Shown here one piece after another: positions 24,069 to 31,249 of a stretch of 43,877 nt of DNA. Where the stretch lies: positions 1 through 43,877 of IMG/VR virus record IMGVR_UViG_3300009168_000061; one strand, 5' to 3'. Position 1 is the first letter of the stretch; every line of letters begins with the position of its first letter. The notes under the pieces are model-generated. The model did not search any database, was not told the origin of the DNA, and saw only the letters and a program-made list of their open reading frames with translations. The stretch comes from a virus. Position numbers and translations under genes: made by a program.

Positions 24069-24081
24069 AGTTTTATTTTTG
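24051..24081 (+). promoter_or_regulatory. Second early promoter
   Basis: TTTG (24051-24054), a 19-base spacer and TATTTTTG (24074-24081) match the consensus. The start of transcription is about 45 bases before the gene at 24133. Confidence 0.75.
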
Positions 24082-24132
24082 TATCTCATTAATCAGTAGC
24101 GAGAGCTTAAACAATCTTAAAAAAAATATATC

Positions 24133-24612
24133 ATGCAACTTTTGAACATTAAATCTGAAATCGTAACTCTCACACCTAACGAGGTAATTGCATTTAATTC
24201 AATATGTCAATTTAAAGCGGACGGTATTGATTTAATTTACTCCTCTGATGTGGATTATAACACATCATTAACCGCTAAAGAGATGAGAGGCGTCTTAGCC
24301 TCAATGGTTAAAAATGGATTAATCTCAATTGACCATTACGGAGGCTCAAACGGGATTGTTTCTATTTATTGGGAATTGTTACCGGAGACTAAAGAAGAGG
24401 TAACTATTAAGTTAGATAAATCACAAATAAAGTTAGTTTGGGAGATTTTAGACACTGTTAACGATATTTTAAGAGTTGATCCAAACAACTCCGGACAATG
24501 GGTCGAGGATCGCGAACTTTTCCGATTTATTTTAGATCCAGAGCAAAAAGAACAACTGCAAAAAAGTGTTTTAACCTTTCAGGAGACTATAACACAGAGT
24601 CTAAAGAAATAA
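24133..24612 (+). CDS. Winged-helix-like early protein (159 aa)
   Basis: Residues 15-80 look like a winged helix (LTAKEMRGVLASMVKNGLIS followed by a strand pair). A helical C-terminal half follows (residues 95-158). First gene after the 24051 promoter. A DNA-binding regulator is likely but its target is unknown. Confidence 0.55.
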   Translation: MQLLNIKSEIVTLTPNEVIAFNSICQFKADGIDLIYSSDVDYNTSLTAKEMRGVLASMVKNGLISIDHYGGSNGIVSIYWELLPETKEEVTIKLDKSQIKLVWEILDTVNDILRVDPNNSGQWVEDRELFRFILDPEQKEQLQKSVLTFQETITQSLKK

Positions 24613-24647
24613 CCTTTTAGCCCTATCAACTTTCAAGCCCTTACAAG

Positions 24648-24758
24648 ATGTCGGAACAAACTTTCAACAAGCTCAAAAATATAGTTGCAATCCTTTCTGT
24701 TATCGGTGCAATTGCTCTTTTAATTATTTCCTCATTTCCTTTTACAATCAACCTTTAA
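24648..24758 (+). CDS. Membrane mini-protein (36 aa)
   Basis: An amphipathic N-terminus (MSEQTFNKLKN) is followed by one hydrophobic span (IVAILSVIGAIALLIISSF). It fills the gap between two early genes and has the AT-rich leader typical of this genome. Function unknown. Confidence 0.5.
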   Translation: MSEQTFNKLKNIVAILSVIGAIALLIISSFPFTINL

Positions 24759-24769
24759 AAATTTATACA

Positions 24770-25585
24770 ATGTCAAAAAATCTTACCTCATCCGCTCAAT
24801 GTGCTATCGTTATTCGCAAAGAATTGAAAGCGGCTTTCCCTCACATTAAATTCACGGTCCGCTCTGAGTCATACTCAGGGGGAGACTCAATCCGCGTTGG
24901 TTGGTTGTTCGGACCTACTGAGGAGCAAATTGAGGCTTTAATTGGTAAGTATCAATATGGCCGTTTTAATGGCATGGAGGATATTTATGAATACAACTCA
25001 AACCAACTGGAGCATGGCGTAAAGTATCTATTTTGCCAACGCTCAGAGATGGCAAAGGATGAGCGCCAAAAGTTGTTGGATCTTGTAGGTAATGAATTCG
25101 GCATGATTAAACAGGATCATGGTGAATGGATGCCTGAACAATGGAACGGCGTCTCCGGTTCAACTATGGCTTACCGGATCATGAGGGAGTGCGAATTTGT
25201 GAGCGATTCAATCGAGCTTTTAGATATCAAATATATTGACTACGGTAAACATAAGAGCTTTGAACCTTTCACGCTCATTTATAAGGATCTTAAAACGGGA
25301 GATATTCACGATTGTAAACAAGGTATCGTGAAGAGAGCGGAGCGGAGCGGAGAGGTTAAAAAAGCGGTTGAAGTAGTCGAGCTTTCAGGTAATATTTCCG
25401 TTTTAGACTACTCAGAGAAGAGCTTTGTAATTATCGGGGATACTTACCCTATCCGCACTCAATTAAGGGAATTAGGAGGAGGTTATAATAAGTTCCTAAC
25501 ACATCCAGAGAGCAAAGAAAAGGTTGCAGGCTGGATCTTTCCACTATCTAAGAAAGAAACTATTTTGGGGGTAATTAAGGCGTAA
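24770..25585 (+). CDS. LPD29-type polyvalent-protein domain protein (271 aa)
   Basis: Residues 1-75 match the LPD29 domain known from polyvalent proteins of phages and conjugative elements: AIVIRKELKAAFPHIKF, then SGGDSIRVGW, then GPTEEQI. The C-terminal 60 residues form a second small domain (SFVIIGDTYPIRTQLRELGG, ending in a GWIFP motif). Polyvalent proteins are delivered with or made early after DNA entry and often counter host defence. The exact activity is unknown. Confidence 0.7.
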   Translation: MSKNLTSSAQCAIVIRKELKAAFPHIKFTVRSESYSGGDSIRVGWLFGPTEEQIEALIGKYQYGRFNGMEDIYEYNSNQLEHGVKYLFCQRSEMAKDERQKLLDLVGNEFGMIKQDHGEWMPEQWNGVSGSTMAYRIMRECEFVSDSIELLDIKYIDYGKHKSFEPFTLIYKDLKTGDIHDCKQGIVKRAERSGEVKKAVEVVELSGNISVLDYSEKSFVIIGDTYPIRTQLRELGGGYNKFLTHPESKEKVAGWIFPLSKKETILGVIKA

Positions 25586-25645
25586 AAATCGTGCGTTGAG
25601 CGGATGTTAATCTGCTCAGGTTTACCAAAAAAACAAGCTCTTAAA

Positions 25646-25960
25646 ATGTCAAGTAAAAACGAGATACTGGAAAGTATTGAAATCTCCGTATCTGATCTGT
25701 TGGAGATAACAGAAAGGCAGGCAATAAAACTATTTAACTCTGGCAAGGTAGTTTATGTTTGCACGGATGATAATAAACCTACTCAGGGGTTTAACTGTTT
25801 CTGGATGTGTAAAACGATTCAGGACGCCTCTTTAAATTATCATTGCTTAGATATTTTTAATATCACAATTGAGGAGCAAATTAGATTCATCCGGACTCAT
25901 CAAGCCGAACCAATCTATTTTTACACATTGAATTCTACTCAGCTCTGGATAGTTGATTAA
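25646..25960 (+). CDS. Protein of unknown function (104 aa)
   Basis: ATG 25646 is preferred over 25604 because it follows an AT-rich leader (CTCTTAAA). The segment SDLLEITERQAIKLFNSGKV resembles a small helix-turn-helix. No family is recognised. It ends 8 bases before a terminator. Confidence 0.55.
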   Translation: MSSKNEILESIEISVSDLLEITERQAIKLFNSGKVVYVCTDDNKPTQGFNCFWMCKTIQDASLNYHCLDIFNITIEEQIRFIRTHQAEPIYFYTLNSTQLWIVD

Positions 25961-25967
25961 ACAAAAT

Positions 25968-25996
25968 AAAGGTTAACCGTCTGGTTAGCCTTTTGG
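25968..25996 (+). terminator. Terminator at the end of the early operon
   Basis: AAAGGTTAACC pairs with GGTTAGCCTTT around the loop GTCT. Confidence 0.7.
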
Positions 25997-26003
25997 CGTT
26001 GGT

Positions 26004-26056
26004 CCTAACTTAAAAACTTGTTAGCTCATTTGAGTTAATGAGTTTTTAAGTTTAGG
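26004..26056. repeat. 53-base near-perfect palindrome
   Basis: CCTAACTTAAAAACT (26004-26018) matches AGTTTTTAAGTTTAGG (26041-26056) with one extra base. Inside it TTAGCTCA pairs with TGAGTTAA around two T. It could extrude as a cruciform or fold as a long RNA hairpin. The arms carry the CTTAAAAACTT motif found before many genes here. Confidence 0.65.
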
Positions 26057-26100
26057 CGTTAATGTGCTTTTCCGGATTGTTTGCGGATCTTTTAACATTG

Positions 26101-26115
26101 CCCTACATTGTAGGG
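26101..26115. promoter_or_regulatory. Perfect 15-base palindrome, operator-like
   Basis: CCCTACATTGTAGGG has 7-base arms around one base and lies 15 bases before the gene at 26130. Its length and symmetry suit a dimeric repressor. Nothing else identifies it. Confidence 0.4.
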
Positions 26116-26129
26116 TAAAAGTTGTGTGA

Positions 26130-26327
26130 ATGCGTCAAAATGAGATCTTAAAAGCTGTTAGTATGTTAGCTGCCATTACTTGCGGTTGCCTGTTTTGTTT
26201 CGGTTTATGTAAGCTCCTTTATTGTCCGGACTTGTCCTTTAACTATCGGTTTTATTATATCCTTTCATGCTTCTTTAATTTGGCAGGATTCGGATTTAAT
26301 ATCCGGAATTTCTTTTACATAAAGTAA
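26130..26327 (+). CDS. Two-span membrane protein (65 aa)
   Basis: Residues 9-29 (Cys-rich CGCLFCFGLC inside) and 42-58 form two membrane segments with a short loop. It stands alone between the palindrome region and the repeat cluster. Function unknown. Confidence 0.55.
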   Translation: MRQNEILKAVSMLAAITCGCLFCFGLCKLLYCPDLSFNYRFYYILSCFFNLAGFGFNIRNFFYIK

Positions 26328-26429
26328 AGGTTAGGATCTGAGATCCGCTATCTATTAAGGAGCATATATGTATATGTAAATTGAACGTATATTTATATTA
26401 TAAATTTTCAATTTTGGAAAATTCAAAAT

Positions 26430-26561
26430 ATGAGTTTGCATGAGGACCATCACGATTTTAGGCCCAATCGGAAAAGAACCAATCGGAAAAGAACCAGAAA
26501 ACGGGTAATCGGAAAAGAACCAATCGGAAAAGAAATAAAAAAAATATTTTATGAACACTGA
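26430..26561 (+). CDS. Doubtful Arg/Lys-rich peptide spanning direct repeats (43 aa)
   Basis: An open frame with an AT-rich leader that ends 11 bases inside the next gene. It is made largely by the 13-base repeats: the first two copies read as NRKR, the last two as IGKE because the frame shifts between them. That argues the DNA repeat is what is conserved, so the peptide may be accidental. Confidence 0.25.
   Translation: MSLHEDHHDFRPNRKRTNRKRTRKRVIGKEPIGKEIKKIFYEH
26466..26534. repeat. Four copies of AATCGGAAAAGAA (iteron- or arm-site-like)
   Basis: Identical 13-base copies start at 26466, 26481, 26507 and 26522, that is two pairs each with 15-base spacing and 26 bases between the inner copies. 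The 222-base gap 26328-26550 holds little else. They lie 490 bases before the integrase and just before the 26551 gene. They could be integrase arm-type sites, replication iterons or an operator array. Confidence 0.7.
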
Positions 26562-26937
26562 TAAACTTTTCGAGCTTGCGGATCATCTTGAATCAGGTAA
26601 TCTTGGACACAAACACTTTCATCTTACCACATTTCATACTGAAGATGAGAATGGAGATCCAGATTGCGGCTGTGCATTAGGGGAATGTCCTTTTGTTTGG
26701 CCCGATGACTGGTATTTCAATATGGATAATAAGCCTGTTAAATATCCTTATGACATAGCATTCCAGAGTGCTATTAAATGGTTTGATATAAACGCAAGTC
26801 AATATGATCATTTGTTTGAAGTAAATAAGCAAATGATTTCACGGTACGGGGGAAAAGAATTGAATATGTATTCCGGTCCGATGGATGTTGCATACAATAT
26901 AAGATGCTTAATCGAGGAATGTAAAAATTGTAAATAA
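26551..26937 (+). CDS. Phage conserved protein of unknown function (128 aa)
   Basis: The motif CGCALGECPFVWPDDW near residues 39-54 and a helical C-terminal half are typical of a small protein family seen in many phages of diverse hosts. The Cys and His residues (GHKHFHLTTF) could bind metal. It is monocistronic, with its own terminator. Confidence 0.6.
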   Translation: MNTDKLFELADHLESGNLGHKHFHLTTFHTEDENGDPDCGCALGECPFVWPDDWYFNMDNKPVKYPYDIAFQSAIKWFDINASQYDHLFEVNKQMISRYGGKELNMYSGPMDVAYNIRCLIEECKNCK

Positions 26938-26941
26938 ATGA

Positions 26942-26963
26942 GGATCGTTTGATCCTTTTTTTT
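26942..26963 (+). terminator. Terminator before the integrase
   Basis: GGATC and GATCC around GTTT are followed by eight T. Confidence 0.75.
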
Positions 26964-26967
26964 ATCA

Positions 26968-26997
26968 CTTGGTTTATCAAAAAAACTTGGTAAACTA
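26968..26997. promoter_or_regulatory. Two TTGGTwwA sites over the integrase promoter
   Basis: CTTGGTTTATC and CTTGGTAAACT lie 18 bases apart. They resemble the TTTGGTAAxTTAT copies in the HTH switch at 29665-29708 and overlap the integrase -33 region. A shared repressor site is inferred. Confidence 0.45.
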
Positions 26998-27017
26998 GAT
27001 ATTGAATATTAATTTTG
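26986..27017 (+). promoter_or_regulatory. Integrase promoter
   Basis: A weaker -33 (CTTG, 26986-26989) is followed after 20 bases by a perfect -7 TAATTTTG (27010-27017). The predicted start falls at the ATG (27022), so the message may be leaderless. Confidence 0.6.
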
Positions 27018-27021
27018 AAGC

Positions 27022-28164
27022 ATGATAGTAAAAGTTACATTGCGGGAAAAGGAGATATCAGGTAATAGGAAAAGTTTGTACTTGGATTTCTATCCTGCAA
27101 TCACGAATCATAAAACCGGAGAACCAACCAGACGGGAGTTCTTAGGGATCTATATTTACGAGAAAACCAAAAGCCCGATTGACAAACAGCAAAATAAATC
27201 CAATATGGAGCTTGCTGAACAAATCAGGCTAAAGCGGTTTAATGAGGTCAATAAGCCTGAGATCTATACGGGAGCAGAAAAAGAGATCCTTCGCATAAAG
27301 GAGCAGGGGGAAAAGAGCTTTCTTTCTTACTTCAGGGAGTTAGCGGAAAAGAAAAAAGAATCGAACCTGAAGAGTTGGAAAGCTACTCTGATTTATCTTG
27401 AAAGGTATGCAGGAAACTCAATCCGTTTTGCAGATCTGGATAAGCATTTCTGTAATGGTTTCCGTGATTTTCTGTTAATCACAAAAAGCCTGAGAAGCGA
27501 GAGATCCGCGCTATCTATTAATAGTGCGTCTGCATATTTCCATAAGTTCAAAGCTGCCTTAAATCAGGCTTACGATGATGGTTATATCAATTCGGATTTA
27601 GGTAAACAGGTAAAAGGGATCGAAGGAGAGGAGACGCGGAGAGAGTTTCTTACAATGGATGAGATCGGATCTCTGGTTAGAACAGAATGTGAAAACCCGG
27701 TCCTGAAGGATGCTGCTTTATTTTCAATCCTCTCCGGGATGAGGTTTTCTGATATTGAGAATCTTAAATGGGAGAACGTTGAAGTTCTGGAGCAGGAGAA
27801 CTATCAATTGAAGTTCACTCAGGAGAAAACCAAAGGAATTGAGACGCTTCCAATCTCTAAGCAGGCTTTTGAATTGATGGGAGAGGGAAAAGAACCACAA
27901 AAACAGGTTTTCGATGGTTTACACTACTCACACCATCAAAATAGAATCCTGAGCAGATGGTTAGGCAAAGCAGGCATTTTAAAGACAATTACCTTTCACT
28001 GCTTCCGACATACTTACGCAACCTTGCAACTCTCTCACGGAACGGATATATTTACTCTCTCTAAAATGTTAGGCCATCGGAAAGTGCAAACCACTACGAT
28101 TTATGCGAAAGTTCTGGATGAGAGCAAACGTGAAGCTGCAAATAGAATACAATTATGTTTTTAA
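27022..28164 (+). CDS. int: Tyrosine recombinase/integrase
   Basis: A 380-residue Bacteroidetes-type tyrosine recombinase with an arm-binding N-terminus (1-90), a SAM-like core-binding domain (95-195) and a catalytic domain. Catalytic residues visible: Arg241 (SGMRFSDIE), His326 and Arg329 (HCFRHTYA), His352 (LGHRKV) and Tyr361 (TTTIYAKV). It should integrate the genome at a host site or resolve multimers. No attachment core could be identified without host sequence. Confidence 0.93.
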   Translation: MIVKVTLREKEISGNRKSLYLDFYPAITNHKTGEPTRREFLGIYIYEKTKSPIDKQQNKSNMELAEQIRLKRFNEVNKPEIYTGAEKEILRIKEQGEKSFLSYFRELAEKKKESNLKSWKATLIYLERYAGNSIRFADLDKHFCNGFRDFLLITKSLRSERSALSINSASAYFHKFKAALNQAYDDGYINSDLGKQVKGIEGEETRREFLTMDEIGSLVRTECENPVLKDAALFSILSGMRFSDIENLKWENVEVLEQENYQLKFTQEKTKGIETLPISKQAFELMGEGKEPQKQVFDGLHYSHHQNRILSRWLGKAGILKTITFHCFRHTYATLQLSHGTDIFTLSKMLGHRKVQTTTIYAKVLDESKREAANRIQLCF

Positions 28165-28186
28165 GTTAAAACTTATTTAATAAATA

Positions 28187-28522
28187 ATGTTTGAATTATA
28201 TATCCTAAAGGACAAAAAGGTAGCCATCGCGGAGACTTATCAGGAATGGGTGAATTTCTTTTATAGCAAAGAAAGGATTATCGCTAAAACATCCTTTGTT
28301 AAAGGAGATAACAATATCGAAGTTTCCACAGTTTTTGTATGTGTTCCAAATATCGACAATACCCTATTTGAAACAATGATATTCGCTGACGGGGATTCAG
28401 CTTACCGGGAAACTCATTCCACATATGAGGAGGCTGAACAATATCATAAGGCAATTGTTAAATATATAGAAAATGAAGTCAATGGAGATAACCACATTAT
28501 CACCGAACTTAAAAGAATATAA
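28187..28522 (+). CDS. Protein of unknown function (111 aa)
   Basis: A small alpha/beta protein with repeated strands and a C-terminal helix (TYEEAEQYHKAIVKYIE), resembling small phage proteins found beside recombination genes. It starts 22 bases after the integrase stop, so it is probably in the same operon. Confidence 0.6.
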   Translation: MFELYILKDKKVAIAETYQEWVNFFYSKERIIAKTSFVKGDNNIEVSTVFVCVPNIDNTLFETMIFADGDSAYRETHSTYEEAEQYHKAIVKYIENEVNGDNHIITELKRI

Positions 28523-28811
28523 TGTTGAAAAGTATCTGATAAATGATACATACATTATGGAGGTTAATTTAACGATCTTCAAAGGCTACCGGGTATGTCT
28601 CCGGACCAAAGGGGATCTGAGTTATATATTCAATTGGTGTGCGGGGAAAAGAACCACAGATAAAGATTACCTGAAAATAACGATGTTGAATATTATCGAG
28701 GCTGATGATATAGATCTATTCCCTCTTTGCTCCAGAATAAAACCATATTTCGTTGATCCGGATTTCTCTAAACTGATCGAACCTTATTTCCTTATTAACT
28801 TAAAAACTTAA
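28473..28811 (+). CDS. Protein of unknown function (112 aa, start uncertain)
   Basis: The frame overlaps the previous gene by 50 bases. ATGs at 28473, 28482 and 28557 are possible; the last gives no overlap and about 84 residues. The common part is mixed alpha/beta with no motif. The leader of the next gene is one base from its stop. Confidence 0.5.
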   Translation: MKSMEITTLSPNLKEYNVEKYLINDTYIMEVNLTIFKGYRVCLRTKGDLSYIFNWCAGKRTTDKDYLKITMLNIIEADDIDLFPLCSRIKPYFVDPDFSKLIEPYFLINLKT

Positions 28812-28813
28812 AT

Positions 28814-29071
28814 ATGGCACGAAAAATAGATCTCCATAAGATGTGGATGGAATATAGAAAGCAGCTCCCTTTCCCTCTGGATACGGATACGACAAACAAC
28901 CTGAAAATAGCGTTCATCTCAGGAGTAACACAATGTTATGTTACGGTTGCGGAAGAGATGGGTAAGATAGATGATGAGGAGGAGGCGGGAGCGGCCTTAG
29001 ATGATTTCAGTTTCCAGATAAATGAATTTTGGGAGCGGGAGCAGAAAAGAAATGAGAAACGGGATAATTAA
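28814..29071 (+). CDS. Small acidic protein of unknown function (85 aa)
   Basis: A helical acidic protein of a type often seen near phage recombination genes. Its leader is the exact motif ACTTAAAAACTTAAAT. It converges with the minus gene at 29068, overlapping tail to tail by 4 bases. Confidence 0.55.
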   Translation: MARKIDLHKMWMEYRKQLPFPLDTDTTNNLKIAFISGVTQCYVTVAEEMGKIDDEEEAGAALDDFSFQINEFWEREQKRNEKRDN

Positions 29072-29409
29072 AGATCGTTTGGATCTATTTTCATCAGCTT
29101 ATCGTAGATCTCCTTTGAGAATTTCCTTAGTTGAATATAACGTGGGCTAAAGTTGTATTTATATAGCAGGCTATTTAACCAGAGCAGGCCATCGAGCAGA
29201 TAATCAATCTTTCTTTGTTTGGATTTTGATAGTTTGCTCTGAGTCGCAAAAAGCAGGATCATATTTTCAATATAATGTATTGGTTCGTATTCCTTTTCTA
29301 ACTTACCATCAGACACAATGAAATATTTACCTCTTAATGGATCATCAATAAGCTGTTCTGATATCCCCCTCGCTAAAAATTCCAACTCTGCAACCATTAT
29401 CGTTTCCAT
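29068..29409 (-). CDS. Protein of unknown function in the leftward switch operon (113 aa)
   Basis: ATG 29409 lies just after the stop of the upstream gene (29414). Helical with basic C-terminal parts. With the next entry it is one of only two clear leftward genes in the 17-kb rightward early region, which marks this pair as a separate control unit, possibly lysogeny or immunity. No family is recognised. Confidence 0.55.
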   Translation of the reverse strand: METIMVAELEFLARGISEQLIDDPLRGKYFIVSDGKLEKEYEPIHYIENMILLFATQSKLSKSKQRKIDYLLDGLLWLNSLLYKYNFSPRYIQLRKFSKEIYDKLMKIDPNDL

Positions 29410-29413
29410 CTTA

Positions 29414-29608
29414 TTATGTCTTAGTACCATTCCACATATCATATGTTATATGATTTGCGATCCTCATCAGTTTATTACCCATTATTCCTGCTCCCTGACC
29501 ATGAGTTAATCCAGTGAACTTTTTTGTTTCAGGATCAAAGGTTGGTTTGATCCCCTTCTTTTTCATGTAAACAATCGTTTCCCGGATCTCATTAGCTGAT
29601 GGCTTCAT
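29414..29608 (-). CDS. Small basic protein of the leftward switch operon (64 aa)
   Basis: The pattern MKPSANEIRETIVYMKKKGI, then HGQGAGIMGNKLMR, suggests a small DNA-binding or RNA-binding protein. It faces the rightward HTH gene across a 161-base control region with repeated sites. Function inferred from context only. Confidence 0.5.
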   Translation of the reverse strand: MKPSANEIRETIVYMKKKGIKPTFDPETKKFTGLTHGQGAGIMGNKLMRIANHITYDMWNGTKT

Positions 29609-29664
29609 AAACTGATTTGTTTATATAAAATTACGCAATAATGCAGGAGGATTTATCTAATAAG

Positions 29665-29708
29665 TTTGGTAAATTATCAGTATTTGGTAACTTTATAAAG
29701 AATTTACC
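29665..29708. promoter_or_regulatory. Three operator-like repeats in the divergent switch
   Basis: TTTGGTAAATTAT (29665-29677) and TTTGGTAACTTTAT (29683-29696) are direct copies 18 bases apart. A third, inverted copy is at 29695-29708, centred on the palindrome CTTTATAAAG. This is the arrangement of phage repressor operators. The likely binder is the HTH protein at 29770 or its divergent partner. Confidence 0.55.
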
Positions 29709-29769
29709 TCTATAAATTACTGTTCTACAATGATCCTTTGCATACAAATACCACATTACAAATTTTAAT

Positions 29770-29970
29770 ATGGAAAAAGAATTAGCATTCCTGAGAAAGA
29801 ATAAAAAATACATAAAGCATACTGCAATTGCGAAGGAGTTAGGAATTGATATTGCTACATTTAGCAGGATCATCAATAAGACAAAAGATACCAGAGGCTA
29901 TGAAACGGATTTACCGGAAAAGTATAATGTTAAACTGAAGCAGATTATAAATACTATATTTAAGTGCTAG
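29770..29970 (+). CDS. Small helix-turn-helix regulator, Cro/Xre-like (66 aa)
   Basis: Residues 16-40 (KHTAIAKELGIDIATFSRIIN) form a clear helix-turn-helix. The protein is about Cro-sized. It is divergent from two leftward genes with operator-like repeats between, so it is the best candidate for the lysis-lysogeny switch. The promoter was not matched to consensus. Confidence 0.7.
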   Translation: MEKELAFLRKNKKYIKHTAIAKELGIDIATFSRIINKTKDTRGYETDLPEKYNVKLKQIINTIFKC

Positions 29971-30002
29971 ATTATAGGTTGATGTATGTGGCAAAAGTGA
30001 AA

Positions 30003-30025
30003 GGGGGATTCGTCCTCCTTTTTTT
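30003..30025 (+). terminator. Terminator of the HTH gene
   Basis: GGGGGA and TCCTCC around TTCG are followed by seven T. Confidence 0.75.
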
Positions 30026-30072
30026 ATAGTATAAAATTGTAGTATTTTTATATTATAAATTTAACAGTGTTT

Positions 30073-30318
30073 ATGAAAAACGTGAAAACAGAAGCAAGAG
30101 CTTCAAAAGCTACGGCTAAAGCCCCGGTTAAATCCACCACTAAGAATGCAACGAAATCAGTTGCTCAGGCTATTCCAAAAAAAAAAGGACGCAAAACCCT
30201 TCTCCCCGTAAATCTTCGTAAAAAGCAATGGTGTGTTTCTCTCCGTCAGGATGAGAGGGATAAGATTGTCAGGAAATTTGGAAGCCTGAATAACGCTCTT
30301 ATTAGCTGTGCGCAATAG
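30073..30318 (+). CDS. Small basic, histone-like protein (81 aa)
   Basis: ATG 30073 is preferred to the in-frame GTG at 30067. Residues 1-45 are rich in Lys, Ala and Thr (like a histone tail or nucleoid protein). The last 36 residues form a compact helical part. It may bind DNA; no partner is visible. Confidence 0.55.
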   Translation: MKNVKTEARASKATAKAPVKSTTKNATKSVAQAIPKKKGRKTLLPVNLRKKQWCVSLRQDERDKIVRKFGSLNNALISCAQ

Positions 30319-30329
30319 GAGCGTTTTTT
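30292..30329 (+). terminator. Terminator overlapping the end of the basic protein gene
   Basis: AACGCTCTTATT (30292-30303) pairs with AATAGGAGCGTT (30314-30325) and six T follow. The stem includes the last codons of the gene. Confidence 0.7.
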
Positions 30330-30367
30330 CATGTACCATATTTACTTAAAATCTTAAATCCATATTT

Positions 30368-31249
30368 ATGTCGGACAATATGAAACTTTCTCCGGTAGTT
30401 AGCCTATTTCGGAGCAACGGGATTCAGCAAAAATTTCAGGAACTATTAGGACAAAGAGCTACTGCATTTATAACCTCTGTACTTCAGATCGTCTCTCAGT
30501 CTAATCAGTTGGTTGATGCAGATCCGATGAGCGTTTATAATGCGGCTGCTATGGCTGCAACTCTGGATCTACCGATTAATTCAAATCTTGGATTTGCTTA
30601 TATCATACCATACAAGACGAATCAGGGAGGACAAACAAAGATTATAGCTCAGTTTCAGTTGGGATTAAAGGGATATATCCAGTTAGCCCAACGGAGCGGT
30701 CAATTTCGCACTATGTCGGCAACCCCGGTATATAAGGGCCAATTAGTAGAATGCGATCCTCTAAAGGGGTTTAAATTCGATTTTACAAACAATGATTCCA
30801 ATGAGGTAATCGGTTATGCTGCTTATTTCGAGCTTCTGAATGGGTTCGAGAAAACCCTTTATATGGATATCCGGAAGGTTGAACAACATGCAACCAGATA
30901 CTCAAAGAATTATAAGAGTGATTCAAGCCTCTGGAAAACTGATTTCGATTCGATGGCAACTAAAACAGTATTGAAGTTGCTGCTTTCAAAATTCGCTCCT
31001 CTTTCAGTAGAAATGCAGAAAGCTATAACAGCGGATCAGGGGGATATATTAGATCATGAAACAATGGATATCGGTTATATTGACAATCCGGGTGAGAGTG
31101 AAATGGAATCAGAGAGTAAGGAGCAAATATCCAATAACCTGAAAGATTTATATTCCGATGAGAGCGAAGCAGAAGAGAGCGGATCTAGAGCAACCGGAAA
31201 TGAAAACGGATCAGACGTTAACAGTAGCGGAAAAGGTCGAGGTAAATGA
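30368..31249 (+). CDS. recT: RecT-family single-strand annealing protein
   Basis: A 293-residue RecT homologue. Residues 20-230 carry the family pattern: NAAAMAATLDLPINSNLGFAY, then AQFQLGLKGYIQLAQRSGQF, then KTVLKLLLSKFAPLS. The C-terminal 60 residues are acidic and low-complexity. It anneals strands exposed by the adjacent exonuclease. It is the first gene of the recombination pair; the leader has ACTTAAAATCTTAAA. Confidence 0.93.
   Translation: MSDNMKLSPVVSLFRSNGIQQKFQELLGQRATAFITSVLQIVSQSNQLVDADPMSVYNAAAMAATLDLPINSNLGFAYIIPYKTNQGGQTKIIAQFQLGLKGYIQLAQRSGQFRTMSATPVYKGQLVECDPLKGFKFDFTNNDSNEVIGYAAYFELLNGFEKTLYMDIRKVEQHATRYSKNYKSDSSLWKTDFDSMATKTVLKLLLSKFAPLSVEMQKAITADQGDILDHETMDIGYIDNPGESEMESESKEQISNNLKDLYSDESEAEESGSRATGNENGSDVNSSGKGRGK

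Noticed and set aside
26466-26534. CRISPR-like array
   Set aside because: Only four 13-base copies with 2- and 13-base gaps, so no spacers of normal size and no cas genes.
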